Source: Ignavibacteriota bacterium (lineage in GTDB: Bacteria > Bacteroidota > Ignavibacteria > SZUA-365). Taken from it: 64,000 bases of DNA. This document shows, in pieces, positions 8,881-17,512 of the stretch (position 1 is its first letter; each line of letters begins with the position of its first letter). The notes below the pieces were generated by a model that was given only the letters and a program-made list of their open reading frames with translations, searched no databases and was not told where the DNA came from. A program made the position numbers and the translations under genes. The stretch spans positions 1 through 64,000 of the forward strand of contig JACRFB010000039.1 of NCBI GenBank assembly GCA_016218045.1, read 5' to 3'.

Positions 8881-9633
8881 TTACTTATTGAGGAGCGAGT
8901 CGATTTCGTGCTTCTGATACGCGGCGCTCTCGCGGAGGGTTGGCGACGCGGCCGCCTCGTCGAAGGCGGCGCGGGCGCCCGGGAGGTCGCCCTTCGCGCG
9001 GCGGGCGAGTCCCACCTCGTAGGCGACGGCGGGAGCGGATGCGGGCGAGAGGCGCAGCGCGGCGGCGGCCTCCTCGATGGCCTCGTCGTGCCGATCGAGA
9101 CGCAGCAGCGCGCGCGCGGCGACCAGGTGCGGCTGATACATGCCCTCGTCGTTTTTCATCGCCGCGCGGGCCGTGGCGAGGGCCTCGTCGAATTTCGAGG
9201 AATCGAGCAGCGCCTGCGCGAGTCCCGTCTGCGCCGAGGCCAGGCCCTTGCGCGCATGCGCGAGTTTGGGGTGCAGGGCCAGCGCGCGCTCGAAGGCGCT
9301 CACCGCCTCGCCATAACGCCGCAAGGCCGCGCAGGAATTGCCGAGGCCGTGATGCGCCGCGGCAAAGTCCGCGTTGAGCTTCAACGCCTCCGAAAAACAG
9401 ACGGCCGCGCGCTGCTCGTCACCGGCGCGTCGCAGAGCCAGACCCTTCTGGTAATAATAAAACTCGTGTTTCTCGAGCGCGAGCGCCGCATCGTACTTGG
9501 CGATCGCCTCGGCAGTACGGCCCATCGTCAGCTTGCGGTTGCCCTCGAGATACAGCTTGCGCGCCTCGGCATTATCCTGTCCCGCGGCCCGGACAGAGAG
9601 TAACAGGAGCAGCAACAACAGGGTCGATCGCAT
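8881..9633 (-). CDS. Exported TPR-repeat protein
   Basis: 250 residues. A Leu-rich signal peptide (residues 1-19, MRSTLLLLLLLLS...) is followed by about six tetratricopeptide repeats (for example GRTAEAIAKYDAALALEKHE and RRYGEAVSAFERALALHPK). It is probably a periplasmic scaffold; partners are unknown. The ATG at 9633 has GAGG upstream. The open frame upstream to 9744 lies on a tRNA gene and is not coding. It follows the tRNA terminator, and I see no separate promoter, so it may be expressed by read-through. Confidence 0.8.
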   Translation of the reverse strand: MRSTLLLLLLLLSVRAAGQDNAEARKLYLEGNRKLTMGRTAEAIAKYDAALALEKHEFYYYQKGLALRRAGDEQRAAVCFSEALKLNADFAAAHHGLGNSCAALRRYGEAVSAFERALALHPKLAHARKGLASAQTGLAQALLDSSKFDEALATARAAMKNDEGMYQPHLVAARALLRLDRHDEAIEEAAAALRLSPASAPAVAYEVGLARRAKGDLPGARAAFDEAAASPTLRESAAYQKHEIDSLLNK

Positions 9634-9663
9634 GGTTCGCCTCTCGAATCGGTACAAAGGGAA

Positions 9664-9687
9664 AATGCCGATGCGAACATCGGCATT
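9664..9687 (-). terminator. Terminator of the tRNA-Lys/tRNA-Leu unit
   Basis: A perfect 10-bp stem AATGCCGATG / CATCGGCATT with a TTCG loop (leftward reading), followed by TTTTC. It begins two bases past the tRNA-Leu 3' end. Confidence 0.75.
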
Positions 9688-9689
9688 TC

Positions 9690-9776
9690 TGGTGCGGAAG
9701 GCGGGACTTGAACCCGCATGCCCTTTCGAGCGCCACCCCCTCAAGATGGTGTGTCTGCCAATTTCACCACTTCCGC
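9690..9776 (-). tRNA. tRNA-Leu (GAG anticodon)
   Basis: Leftward strand: acceptor GCGGAAG / CTTCCGC, T-arm GCGGG-TTCAAGT-CCCGC, anticodon stem CCATC / GGTGG around the loop TTGAGGG (anticodon GAG, reading CUC/CUU). A long variable arm marks a class II leucine tRNA. The 3' CCA is encoded. The gene is on the same transcript as tRNA-Lys, 11 bases away. Confidence 0.93.
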
Positions 9777-9787
9777 GGGACCTGCTG

Positions 9788-9859
9788 TGAGGCTGGATGG
9801 GCTCGAACCATCGACCCTCTGCTTAAAAGGCAGATGCTCTACCTCTGAGCTACAGCCCC
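9788..9859 (-). tRNA. tRNA-Lys (TTT anticodon)
   Basis: Leftward strand: acceptor GGGGCTG / CAGCCTC (one G-U pair), anticodon stem TCTGC / GCAGA around CTTTTAA (anticodon TTT), T-arm GATGG-TTCGAGC-CCATC. CCA is not encoded (ACAG follows), so it must be added enzymatically, unlike the neighbouring tRNA-Leu. Confidence 0.93.
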
Positions 9860-9877
9860 ATCCGCCACAGCGGAATA

Positions 9878-9909
9878 CAAATGTACGAAACGGGAAATGC
9901 TTTTGCAAA
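9878..9909 (-). promoter_or_regulatory. Promoter of the tRNA pair
   Basis: Leftward TTTG (9909-9906), 20 bases, then TACATTTG (9885-9878), a perfect match to the Bacteroidota consensus TTTG...TAnnTTTG. Transcription would start about 10 bases before tRNA-Lys. This is the best anchor for the promoter pattern in the window. Confidence 0.75.
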
Positions 9910-10047
9910 TTCGCAGAGGCGGGCAGGGGACGGAGATCCGGGAGCCGCATGCCGGACGAGGAAGATTTTTCAGCAGGACGGTTCACGATTCCTTTTCTCG
10001 CGCCATATTGCACGGAGATATTTCTTCAGCATGTGAATTCAGGATCC

Positions 10048-10692
10048 ATGATTCGACTCCTCCTCTTCGACCTCGACGGCACACTCGCCGACACACGCAA
10101 CGACATCGCCGCGGCCGTGAACCGCACACTCGCGCGGGCGGACCTTCCCGCGCTGCACAACGACATCGTGCTGCCGTTTGTCGGACGGGGTGTCACACAT
10201 CTGCTGCGGGACTGTTTTTCGGCGGCGGGCGGTGACGCGCTGGCGGGTGAGGCCGCGGTGCCCATTTTCCGCGAGGAATACGACACCGGACTCGTCCGCG
10301 AGACCGTGTTGTATCCCGACGTCCGCGATACACTCGAGAAATTATCGCGCTACGACATGGCAGTCGTGTCGAACAAACCCGTATCGATGAGCAGGCGCCT
10401 GCTCGCGGAACTCGGTGTCGCGCAGTTTTTCCCTCTTATCCTTGGCGGCGATTCGCTCCCGGAAATGAAACCCTCGGCGCTGCCCCTTCAACACGCCATG
10501 CGCGAGATGGGCGCGGAGCCCGGAGAGACGGTGATGATCGGCGACTCCGTCTACGACCTTGAAGCGGCGAGAGCCGCGAACACCATGGCGATCGCGGCTC
10601 TCTACGGCTTTCAGGACGAAGCGGCGCTGCGCGCGCTGCGTCCGGATTACGCGGTGCGGGGTTTCGGCGAACTCGCCTCGCTTCTCAGTTGA
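10048..10692 (+). CDS. gph: HAD-family phosphatase, phosphoglycolate phosphatase-like
   Basis: 214 residues of a class IA HAD hydrolase: nucleophile motif LFDLDGTLADT near the N-terminus, motif II VVSNKP, motif III Lys in MKPSALP, and motif IV GDSVYDLEAARAA. The closest functional name is phosphoglycolate phosphatase, but this family is broad and other sugar phosphates are possible. The ATG at 10048 has AGGA before it; upstream in-frame sequence overlaps tRNA genes. Its last 8 bases overlap the stop of the opposing outer-membrane gene. Confidence 0.8.
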   Translation: MIRLLLFDLDGTLADTRNDIAAAVNRTLARADLPALHNDIVLPFVGRGVTHLLRDCFSAAGGDALAGEAAVPIFREEYDTGLVRETVLYPDVRDTLEKLSRYDMAVVSNKPVSMSRRLLAELGVAQFFPLILGGDSLPEMKPSALPLQHAMREMGAEPGETVMIGDSVYDLEAARAANTMAIAALYGFQDEAALRALRPDYAVRGFGELASLLS

Positions 10693-11194
10693 AGTAGTAG
10701 AACAGGCCTATCTGCGGCATCGGATACACGCTGCCGTCGCTGAAATAGGTGATGGCGCCGTTGGCGCAGAAGATGAGCTTCTTCGAGACTTCCCATTCGT
10801 AGGCGAGGCCGATGCCCGCGCGCCATTCCCCGTCGAGCTTCTCCGTGCCGTTGTCCTTCCAGGAATACAAGCCGGTGCCGAGATAGCCATAAAAACGCGA
10901 GCGGCCCACGTTGTCGAAATCGAACTGACCCTCGAGTCCGAACGAATAGGTCGAGACCTTGCCCGACTTGAAGCCGCCCCCCGTCAGTTGCACGGCAAAA
11001 CGGCCCTGCGGGTGAAAGCGGGCCGAGAGCCCCATGCCGGAAAGAAAGCCCGCGTGTACTCCCGCGGCCCAAAGGTCCTTCGTGGCGAAGGGGTTGGCGT
11101 CGGCGGTGCCGGGATCGCTTGTCTGGGCGGAAACAAACGGCGCCAACATAAGGAAGGCCACAATGGCCGCAAGCGCGCGCTGTGTCGTTTTCAT
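10685..11194 (-). CDS. Small outer-membrane beta-barrel protein
   Basis: 169 residues with a signal peptide (residues 1-23, FVSA-QT) and alternating strands ending in aromatic residues (IGLFYYFN), typical of an eight-stranded OmpA-like/OmpW-like barrel. Function is unknown. The start at 11194 has GGAG eight bases upstream; an open frame continues upstream to 11830 but covers the opposing msrC gene and is not coding. Confidence 0.7.
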   Translation of the reverse strand: MKTTQRALAAIVAFLMLAPFVSAQTSDPGTADANPFATKDLWAAGVHAGFLSGMGLSARFHPQGRFAVQLTGGGFKSGKVSTYSFGLEGQFDFDNVGRSRFYGYLGTGLYSWKDNGTEKLDGEWRAGIGLAYEWEVSKKLIFCANGAITYFSDGSVYPMPQIGLFYYFN

Positions 11195-11211
11195 GGTCAA
11201 AGCTCCGTGTC

Positions 11212-11242
11212 TTGTGATTCGGGATCGAACATAGTAAGTTTT
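11212..11242 (+). promoter_or_regulatory. Predicted promoter of the GAF-type reductase gene
   Basis: TTG (11212-11214), 20 bases, TAAGTTTT (11235-11242), one mismatch from TAnnTTTG. Transcription would begin near 11250, about 55 bases before the start codon. Confidence 0.5.
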
Positions 11243-11305
11243 TTCATTGCCAGAACAAAATACCGCTTTGCCCGATAGCGCGCAGCAGCGCAGGAAACGC
11301 CCCGT

Positions 11306-11827
11306 ATGGACAACATCGCAGCAGAAAAAGGACTCACGTATCCGGAATTGCTCGTCCGCCTCGACGCCCTCTGCGAGGGATGGAACGGCGACGTGTCGCT
11401 GCTTGCAAACGCCGCGGCGCTGATCTACTGGTCGGTGAACGATCTCAACTGGGCGGGATTCTACCTCATGGACGGGACACGCCTTGTGCTCGGCCCCTTT
11501 CACGGGCAGCCCGCCTGCGTCTTCATCGACGAAGGGAAGGGCGTCTGCGGCGCAGCCGCCTCGTCGCGCGCGACGGTTGTGGTCGACGATGTCGATCTTT
11601 TTCCAGGACACATCGCCTGCGACAGCGCCTCGCGTTCCGAGATCGTTGTGCCCCTGTGTGTGAACGGGGATCTGTTTGGCGTGCTCGATGTCGACAGTCC
11701 GATCCGCGCACGTTTCGGCGATGAGGAAAAGGCCTTCTTCGAGGCGGCCGCGGCCACACTCGGGGCGGCAATTTCCTCGAGCAGGCGCCTGCTGGATGTG
11801 CCCCGGGGGCGGCCGCTTTCTCCTTGA
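11306..11827 (+). CDS. msrC: Free methionine-(R)-sulfoxide reductase (GAF type)
   Basis: 173 residues, a single GAF domain. It reduces free L-methionine-(R)-sulfoxide in the cytosol. The family core is plain (NWAGFYL, LVLGPFHGQPAC, GKGVCG, FPGHIACDSAS, GVLDVDSP). The three cysteines Cys71, Cys81 and Cys105 have exactly the spacing of the E. coli catalytic set 84/94/118. It stands alone with its own predicted promoter. Confidence 0.93.
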   Translation: MDNIAAEKGLTYPELLVRLDALCEGWNGDVSLLANAAALIYWSVNDLNWAGFYLMDGTRLVLGPFHGQPACVFIDEGKGVCGAAASSRATVVVDDVDLFPGHIACDSASRSEIVVPLCVNGDLFGVLDVDSPIRARFGDEEKAFFEAAAATLGAAISSSRRLLDVPRGRPLSP

Positions 11828-11854
11828 CATGCCATGAACCCCCTCGTATATTTG
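11824..11854 (+). promoter_or_regulatory. Predicted promoter of the flippase-porU unit
   Basis: TTGACA (11824-11829), 17 bases, TATATT (11847-11852), which also reads TTG-N20-TATATTTG and matches TAnnTTTG perfectly. The -33 element overlaps the end of msrC. The leader to the flippase start is about 200 bases; I see no riboswitch in it. Confidence 0.65.
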
Positions 11855-12059
11855 TCCTTCGGCGTCTTTCCCACCAAACAGCAGGCCCTATCGACAGACT
11901 CGTTACCGGTTCTCCTTTGCAATCACCCTTCTCGAGTAACGATTGTCGTCACCTGTCACCCACCGCCGGGGAGTCCATCTCCCGAACTTCTCCGTTGTCG
12001 CCGCAGTTGCGACAGGGGAGCCGTATGTCCGGCGTGAAGCGTACGCGGGCCGGGTTGCC

Positions 12060-13370
12060 ATGATACGCGGCCTCGCACGGTCGCCGCTCGCGCGGCAGAC
12101 GCTCTGGTATTTTTTTGCTCAAATCGCCAACGGCGCCCTCGGCCTTGCGGTGATGACCGTCCTGACACGCGGGCTTGCAGTCGGAGATTTCGGGGCGTAT
12201 TCCCTCGTCGTGACCGTGCTCACATTCACCGCGCTCTTTTTCGACTTCGGTGTTGCTGCATCGGCGGGCCGCCTGCTCGCAACCGCCACCGGTGAACAGG
12301 CACAGCGCGCCCGCGCCGGCGCGATGCTGACGGGTGCGATGGGCTTGGGACTCTTGTTCGGTGCGGCGCTTGCGCTCGCTTCAGCAATGGCGGATCCGTT
12401 ACTCGGATCCGGCATTGGCTCCCTGCTGTTGTTTGCCGCGCCGTTTGCCGTCGTTCTGCCGATCCAGGAAATGATACTCATGATCTGCCAGGGAGCGGGC
12501 CGCATCGGACTTCTTTCGATGATGACCGTGCTGCCGCGCCTGCTGCTGCTGCCCGCTCTCGCGGGACTCGCCTATTGGAGCGGTCTGACACCATTCTCGG
12601 CGCTGCTGGTGACCATGCTCACCACGGTGTTCGCCGCGGCGGTCATCACCGCCGTGCTGCGCCCGTCGCTGCACGGCCTGCGCGCACAGCTCGGCGAGCT
12701 GCGCAGGGAAGTGCGCGAGTTCGGCCGCAAGACCTACGCGGGACGCGTGGTCGACAGTTTGACCACCGGAGTGGACCGCATGCTGATTGCGCGCTGGCAC
12801 GGTCTGGAACCCGTGGGATACTATTCGGTGGCCTATACGATGGCGCAGCCCATCGCGATGATGAGCAGGGCGGTGGCCGGCAGCAGTTACCGCCGCTTTG
12901 CGGGCGAGGATTTTATTCCCCGGCGCGTGCTCGTGTTGAACGCGATATGGTGTGCCGCCGCCGCGGCCCTGCTGGCCGGACTCGGCATGCTTCTCGTCCC
13001 GCTGCTCTTTACCGGACGATACCTGCCCGCGCTCCCGGTGCTGCCACTGCTTGCCGCGGCCACGGCTCTGGCCGGCATCAACGCCGTGTTCCACTCGTTT
13101 TTCAACGCGCAGAGGCAGGGCCGTACCATGCGGTTCCTCTCGATCAGCACCTCGGGTCTCAACGTGCTGGCGAATCTGGCCCTCGTGCCCTTCCTTTCGA
13201 TGACGGGCGCAGGACTCGCGCTTTGTGCATCCACAGGATTGAATCTCGTGCTCAATCTGTACTTTTACCGTCGATTCCGCCGCGGCCGCCGAGAGGAAAA
13301 TACGGGCGCGGGTTCCGCCGCGTTCGACACGCCGGGCGCCGAGAACTATTCACGAACTTTCGATTGTTGA
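12060..13370 (+). CDS. Polysaccharide flippase (MATE/Wzx-like, MOP superfamily)
   Basis: 436 residues with about 12-14 hydrophobic helices and the N-terminal pattern of Wzx/polysaccharide-biosynthesis flippases (TLWYFFAQIANGALGLAVMT; FGAYSLVVTVLTF). Such proteins move lipid-linked sugar units across the inner membrane. Only 7 bp separate its stop from porU, so the two are probably co-transcribed. PorU-type sortases attach cargo to a special lipopolysaccharide, so the pairing suggests the flippase supplies that anchor; this is inference. The start is uncertain: no clear ribosome-binding site precedes 12060, and the frame is open from 11943. Confidence 0.8.
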   Translation: MIRGLARSPLARQTLWYFFAQIANGALGLAVMTVLTRGLAVGDFGAYSLVVTVLTFTALFFDFGVAASAGRLLATATGEQAQRARAGAMLTGAMGLGLLFGAALALASAMADPLLGSGIGSLLLFAAPFAVVLPIQEMILMICQGAGRIGLLSMMTVLPRLLLLPALAGLAYWSGLTPFSALLVTMLTTVFAAAVITAVLRPSLHGLRAQLGELRREVREFGRKTYAGRVVDSLTTGVDRMLIARWHGLEPVGYYSVAYTMAQPIAMMSRAVAGSSYRRFAGEDFIPRRVLVLNAIWCAAAAALLAGLGMLLVPLLFTGRYLPALPVLPLLAAATALAGINAVFHSFFNAQRQGRTMRFLSISTSGLNVLANLALVPFLSMTGAGLALCASTGLNLVLNLYFYRRFRRGRREENTGAGSAAFDTPGAENYSRTFDC

Positions 13371-13377
13371 CACCGCT

Positions 13378-16300
13378 ATGACGAGATCCTTTGCTTCGAT
13401 ACCGCCCGTCCGTAACAGCGGCCTTCCGCGTTTGGCCCTCCTTGTGGCCATGCTCGCTGCGCCGCTTGGAAGCGCCGTGTTTGCGCAGGAACTGCGCGTG
13501 CTTGCATCCGGAGCGGACGGAATCACCATCGAATACAGGCCCGTCGTGCGACTGCGGTCGTTCAGCGACGCGGGGGTCGCCTATGTGCGCCCCGAATTCG
13601 CGGAGGCCGCGTCCGTCGCTCCGTTAAGTCCCGGCATTCCCGATCTCCAATTCCGCGGCGTGCTGCTCGCATTGCCAGGTCTCGAGGGGCACAGCGTGAC
13701 AGTACTGGCCGCGGACTATGAGGACACACACAACACCGTGCTCGCTCCCGTGCCGCGGCGCTTCCGCGGAGACGATGGCCTCGTCACCTCGTACACGCGC
13801 GGCGCCGAGTATACGCGCCGCGGGCTGCTGCCGGAGTCGGTCGCGGAGCTTGCGGACGCGGGTATCGCGCGCGATCGTTTTCTCGCCACACTCCGAGTGT
13901 ATCCCTACGCCTTCGATGCGGCCGCGGGCCAGCTTCGGCACTACACGCGGCTCGTTGTGCGTGTGCAGTTCGGGCCGGCCGATCCACGTCTGACCTCGGC
14001 GGGCCGCGCGGGCGAGTCCTTCGGCGGGACAGTGGTGAACGAACAGAGCGCACGTGGCTGGCGCATCGCGGCGCAGGCGCCGCTGCGCAAGACACAGACG
14101 GCCTCGCTCGCCAGCGGCGACTGGTACCGCATCGAAATACCGCAGGACGGCGTGTACCGGCTGACGAAGGCATGGTTCACCTCGGCCGGCATCCCGATCT
14201 CGTCTGTCGATCCGCGCAGCATCCGCATATTCGGACAAGGTGGTCGGGAATTGCCCTTACGCCTCTCATCGCCGCGTCCCGACGACCTGCAGGAAATCGC
14301 CATCGAGGTAAGCGGCGAAAGCGACGGGCGTTTCGACGACAACGACGCGGTGACCTTCTACGGACGAGGGAACAGCGGCTTTGTGTGGGACACCGTGGCC
14401 GGACGATACACACACACGATCCATCGTTTCGACGCGGCCAACGCGTATCTGTTGACCTTCGGCGGCGCCGCGGGACGGCGGGTCGAGGCGCAGCCGTCGC
14501 TCAACGAGGCGAATCCCTACACGCCGCAGTGGTTCACGGGCAGGGAATTTCACGAGGAGGAGGCCGTCAACCTGATCTCCTCCGGAAAGATGTGGGTGGG
14601 CAAACGTATACCGCCCTCGAGCGGAATCAACACGCAGGTGGTGATGAAGAAGCTGGAGGGCCTCGTGCGCGAGCAGCCCGTCACCTACCGCGTGAAGTTG
14701 TATGCGCAGTCGGAAGTGGCGCACTCGTTTTTGCTGTCCGACGGACAGACGCTCGGCAGCATTCCGATGACCACTGTCGCGTTCTCGACCGACCAGGACG
14801 ACATCGCATCCGGCTCGGGCGTGCTGACCTTTTCACGTCCGGGCGATCTGCCCGAGGACCGCAGTTCGCTGAAGATCGAATACAATGTGTCCGATCCCGA
14901 CCGCAGCCGCGGCGCATTCGTCGATTGGATCGAATGGTATTACGCGCGCCGTTTCACCGCGTCGGGTGACGTGCTCGACTTCGGCGCGCCCGACACCAGC
15001 ACCGTCTGCGCGTTCGAGATACAGGGCTTCAGCAACAGCGACGTGGCGGTGTACGACGTGAGCATCCCCTGGCGTGTGCGGCGCATCGCCGATCCGGCGG
15101 TCAGCGGAGGCACCGTGCGTTTCCAGGCCTCGTCGCGCCGGGGCGCGCCGCCGCAGTATTACGCCGTCGCGGCGAACGCCGTGCGTCAGCCCGCGACGCC
15201 CACGCGTCTGTCGAATTCCGATCTCGCCGTGACGCAGGGTGCGCAGTATGTGATCATCACGTCGCAGGATCTGGCTCCGGCCGCGGAACGCTTGAAACGG
15301 CATCGCGAACGTCCGGGCGAGGATGCGATCACAAGCAAGGTTGTGACCCTGCCCGAGATATACAACGAATTCAGCAGCAGTGTGAAGGATCCGGTTGCGA
15401 TCAGGAATTTCCTCTCGTACGCCCTGCGCTCCTGGACCGTGAAACCGAAGTACGTGCTGTTCTTCGGCGACGGGCATTATGATTACCGCAATTACGGGAC
15501 GGATGAAAAGATCGTCGTGCCCGTGTGGGAGTCCGAAAACTCGATCAACCTCATGGCCTCGTACGTGACCGACGATTTTTACGCGCAGATATCGGGCGAC
15601 GACGCGCTGGTGGACATCGCAACGGGCCGCCTGCCCGTGCTCGACACCGCCGAGGCGATGTCGATCGTGGACAAGATCATCCGCTATGAGAGTGATCCCG
15701 ATTTTGCGCCGTGGAAAAACCGCGTGACCTTCGTGGCCGACGACGGACTCACGACACGCATCGATGACGGACCGACACACACGGCGCAATCCGAGGACAT
15801 CGCGCGCTCGCTGCCCACCGGCATCGAGCAGGAGAAGGTGTACATCGTGTCGTACCGCACCGAGATCACGGCCGAAGGCCGTCGCAAGCCCGACGCAAAT
15901 CAGGCCATCATCGACCGCATCAACGAGGGCACGGTGGTGATAAACTACACCGGCCACGGCAGCGAAGCGGTATGGGCGCATGAACACGTGTTTGTCACCG
16001 ACGTGACCGTGCCCATGCTGGCCAATGTGACACGCCCCACTTTCCTCGCGGCGGCCACGTGTACGTTCGGACTCTACGACAGGCCCAAGCTGCGCAGCGG
16101 CACCGAGGCCATGGTCACAAAGCCCGAAGGCGGGGCCATCGGCGGACTCTCCTCGCCGCGTGTCGTGTATTCCGGACCCAACTCGAATTTCAACCAGACC
16201 TTTTTCGACAACCTGTTCGCAAACGGGCGCGAAACCGACGGCCGCGCGAAGCGCCTGGGCGACGCGATCTTTTCGACCAAACAGCGCTGGTACAACGATG

Positions 16301-17430
16301 CCGGCTACGAAAAATTCCATCTCTTCGCCGATCCGGGTCTGCGCCTCGCGTTTCCGCGCTACAGGTGTTCCATCGATTCGATACTCGTGAACGGCCAGGC
16401 CGCAGGATCGGGGCAGGTGCAGCTCAAGGCGCTCTCGCGTGTAACGCTGAAGGGATCCGTGCTGCGTCCCGACAGCACACGGTGGCCCGATTACAACGGC
16501 GTCGCGACCGTCAGTCTCTATGATGCAAAACGCAGCATCCCCGTGCCGCTCGAGGGCTGGGGCGGCTTCTCGTACGGCGTGCAGGGCGGCTTGCTCTTCC
16601 GCGGTGAAGCCACGGTGGCCGACGGCGGCTTCACCGTCACGTTCCCGATTCCGAAGGACATCTCCTACGAGAACAACAGCGGACGGCTTGCCGTGTATTT
16701 CGACAACGACGCCGTGGACGGTGCGGGGTTTGCGACGAACTTCACCGTGGGTGGATCCGACACCAGCGCAGTGACCGACCGCGTCGGTCCGGAGATCCGC
16801 CTGTTCATGGATCAGCGGAGCTTCCTGCCCGGCGATGTTGTAAACGAATCGCCCCTGCTCATCGCCGATCTGCGTGATGAAAGCGGCATCAATACGACGG
16901 GACTCGGCATCGGACACAACATCGAGGCCTGGCTCGACGGCAGCGAGGCGAGTCTGGTGTTGAACGCGTTTTACACCGGCGACCGCGACTCGTATCAGCA
17001 GGGAACCGTCCAATACCAGTACCGGCGGCTCACGGAAGGCACACACACCCTGCGCCTGCGCGCGTGGGACATTCACAACAACTCGTCCATCGCCGAGACA
17101 CATTTCTCCGTCGCCAACAGCGCCGGACTTTCGGTGCAGGACGCGTATCCATATCCGAATCCGATGCAGAACACAACCACGTTCACGTTCACGCACAATC
17201 AGAGCGCGGCGGTGAAGGTGGAGATCAAGATATACACCGTGGCCGGGCGTCTTATCCGCAGCATCGACGCGGGGGAGACCGCCGAACGATTCGTGCGTGT
17301 GCCCTGGGACGGGCGTGACGAGGAGGGCGACACGCCGGCGAACGGGACCTATTTCTACAAGATCGTCTGCCGTACAGCCGACGGGCGGCTCGGATCCGAG
17401 CGTATCGGCACGCTGGCGATACTACGCTGA
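13378..17430 (+). CDS. porU: Type IX secretion sortase PorU-like (peptidase family C25)
   Basis: 1350 residues. Signal peptide to about residue 36 (VFAQ). The central gingipain-like C25 domain carries the catalytic pair His860 (in NYTGHGSEAV) and Cys895 (in AAATCTFGLYD). The C-terminus has a Por-type sorting/CTD region (YPYPNPMQNTT; NGTYFYKIV). PorU removes the C-terminal signal from type IX cargo at the cell surface and joins the cargo to lipopolysaccharide, working with PorV. The length exceeds a plain gingipain and fits PorU. It lies between a flippase and porV, supporting the call; a C25 effector protease is the alternative. Confidence 0.88.
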   Translation: MTRSFASIPPVRNSGLPRLALLVAMLAAPLGSAVFAQELRVLASGADGITIEYRPVVRLRSFSDAGVAYVRPEFAEAASVAPLSPGIPDLQFRGVLLALPGLEGHSVTVLAADYEDTHNTVLAPVPRRFRGDDGLVTSYTRGAEYTRRGLLPESVAELADAGIARDRFLATLRVYPYAFDAAAGQLRHYTRLVVRVQFGPADPRLTSAGRAGESFGGTVVNEQSARGWRIAAQAPLRKTQTASLASGDWYRIEIPQDGVYRLTKAWFTSAGIPISSVDPRSIRIFGQGGRELPLRLSSPRPDDLQEIAIEVSGESDGRFDDNDAVTFYGRGNSGFVWDTVAGRYTHTIHRFDAANAYLLTFGGAAGRRVEAQPSLNEANPYTPQWFTGREFHEEEAVNLISSGKMWVGKRIPPSSGINTQVVMKKLEGLVREQPVTYRVKLYAQSEVAHSFLLSDGQTLGSIPMTTVAFSTDQDDIASGSGVLTFSRPGDLPEDRSSLKIEYNVSDPDRSRGAFVDWIEWYYARRFTASGDVLDFGAPDTSTVCAFEIQGFSNSDVAVYDVSIPWRVRRIADPAVSGGTVRFQASSRRGAPPQYYAVAANAVRQPATPTRLSNSDLAVTQGAQYVIITSQDLAPAAERLKRHRERPGEDAITSKVVTLPEIYNEFSSSVKDPVAIRNFLSYALRSWTVKPKYVLFFGDGHYDYRNYGTDEKIVVPVWESENSINLMASYVTDDFYAQISGDDALVDIATGRLPVLDTAEAMSIVDKIIRYESDPDFAPWKNRVTFVADDGLTTRIDDGPTHTAQSEDIARSLPTGIEQEKVYIVSYRTEITAEGRRKPDANQAIIDRINEGTVVINYTGHGSEAVWAHEHVFVTDVTVPMLANVTRPTFLAAATCTFGLYDRPKLRSGTEAMVTKPEGGAIGGLSSPRVVYSGPNSNFNQTFFDNLFANGRETDGRAKRLGDAIFSTKQRWYNDAGYEKFHLFADPGLRLAFPRYRCSIDSILVNGQAAGSGQVQLKALSRVTLKGSVLRPDSTRWPDYNGVATVSLYDAKRSIPVPLEGWGGFSYGVQGGLLFRGEATVADGGFTVTFPIPKDISYENNSGRLAVYFDNDAVDGAGFATNFTVGGSDTSAVTDRVGPEIRLFMDQRSFLPGDVVNESPLLIADLRDESGINTTGLGIGHNIEAWLDGSEASLVLNAFYTGDRDSYQQGTVQYQYRRLTEGTHTLRLRAWDIHNNSSIAETHFSVANSAGLSVQDAYPYPNPMQNTTTFTFTHNQSAAVKVEIKIYTVAGRLIRSIDAGETAERFVRVPWDGRDEEGDTPANGTYFYKIVCRTADGRLGSERIGTLAILR

Positions 17431-17447
17431 GTGCATGAACGACTGCC

Positions 17448-17478
17448 TTGCGCGATCAGGAATTTTCACGTAACTTTT
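17448..17478 (+). promoter_or_regulatory. Predicted porV promoter
   Basis: TTG (17448-17450), 20 bases, TAACTTTT (17471-17478), one mismatch from TAnnTTTG. It would let porV be expressed separately from porU. AGGAG precedes the porV ATG. Confidence 0.55.
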
Positions 17479-17512
17479 AAATTCGTCACAAATCAGCTTC
17501 ACGAGGAGAAGA

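Noticed and set aside
9718-10692. A 324-residue version of the HAD phosphatase
   Set aside because: The extra N-terminus is translated across the tRNA-Leu and tRNA-Lys genes; the domain starts at the ATG at 10048.
10685-11830. A 381-residue protein covering the small outer-membrane protein and the region opposite msrC
   Set aside because: Only the last 169 residues have a signal peptide and barrel features; the upstream part is the mirror of msrC.
14833-17196. Long antisense frame opposite porU (787 codons), and similar frames opposite 22060-25281 and hydA
   Set aside because: These are mirrors of GC-rich coding sequence: no family resemblance, Arg/His/Val-biased translation, and the sense genes are certain.
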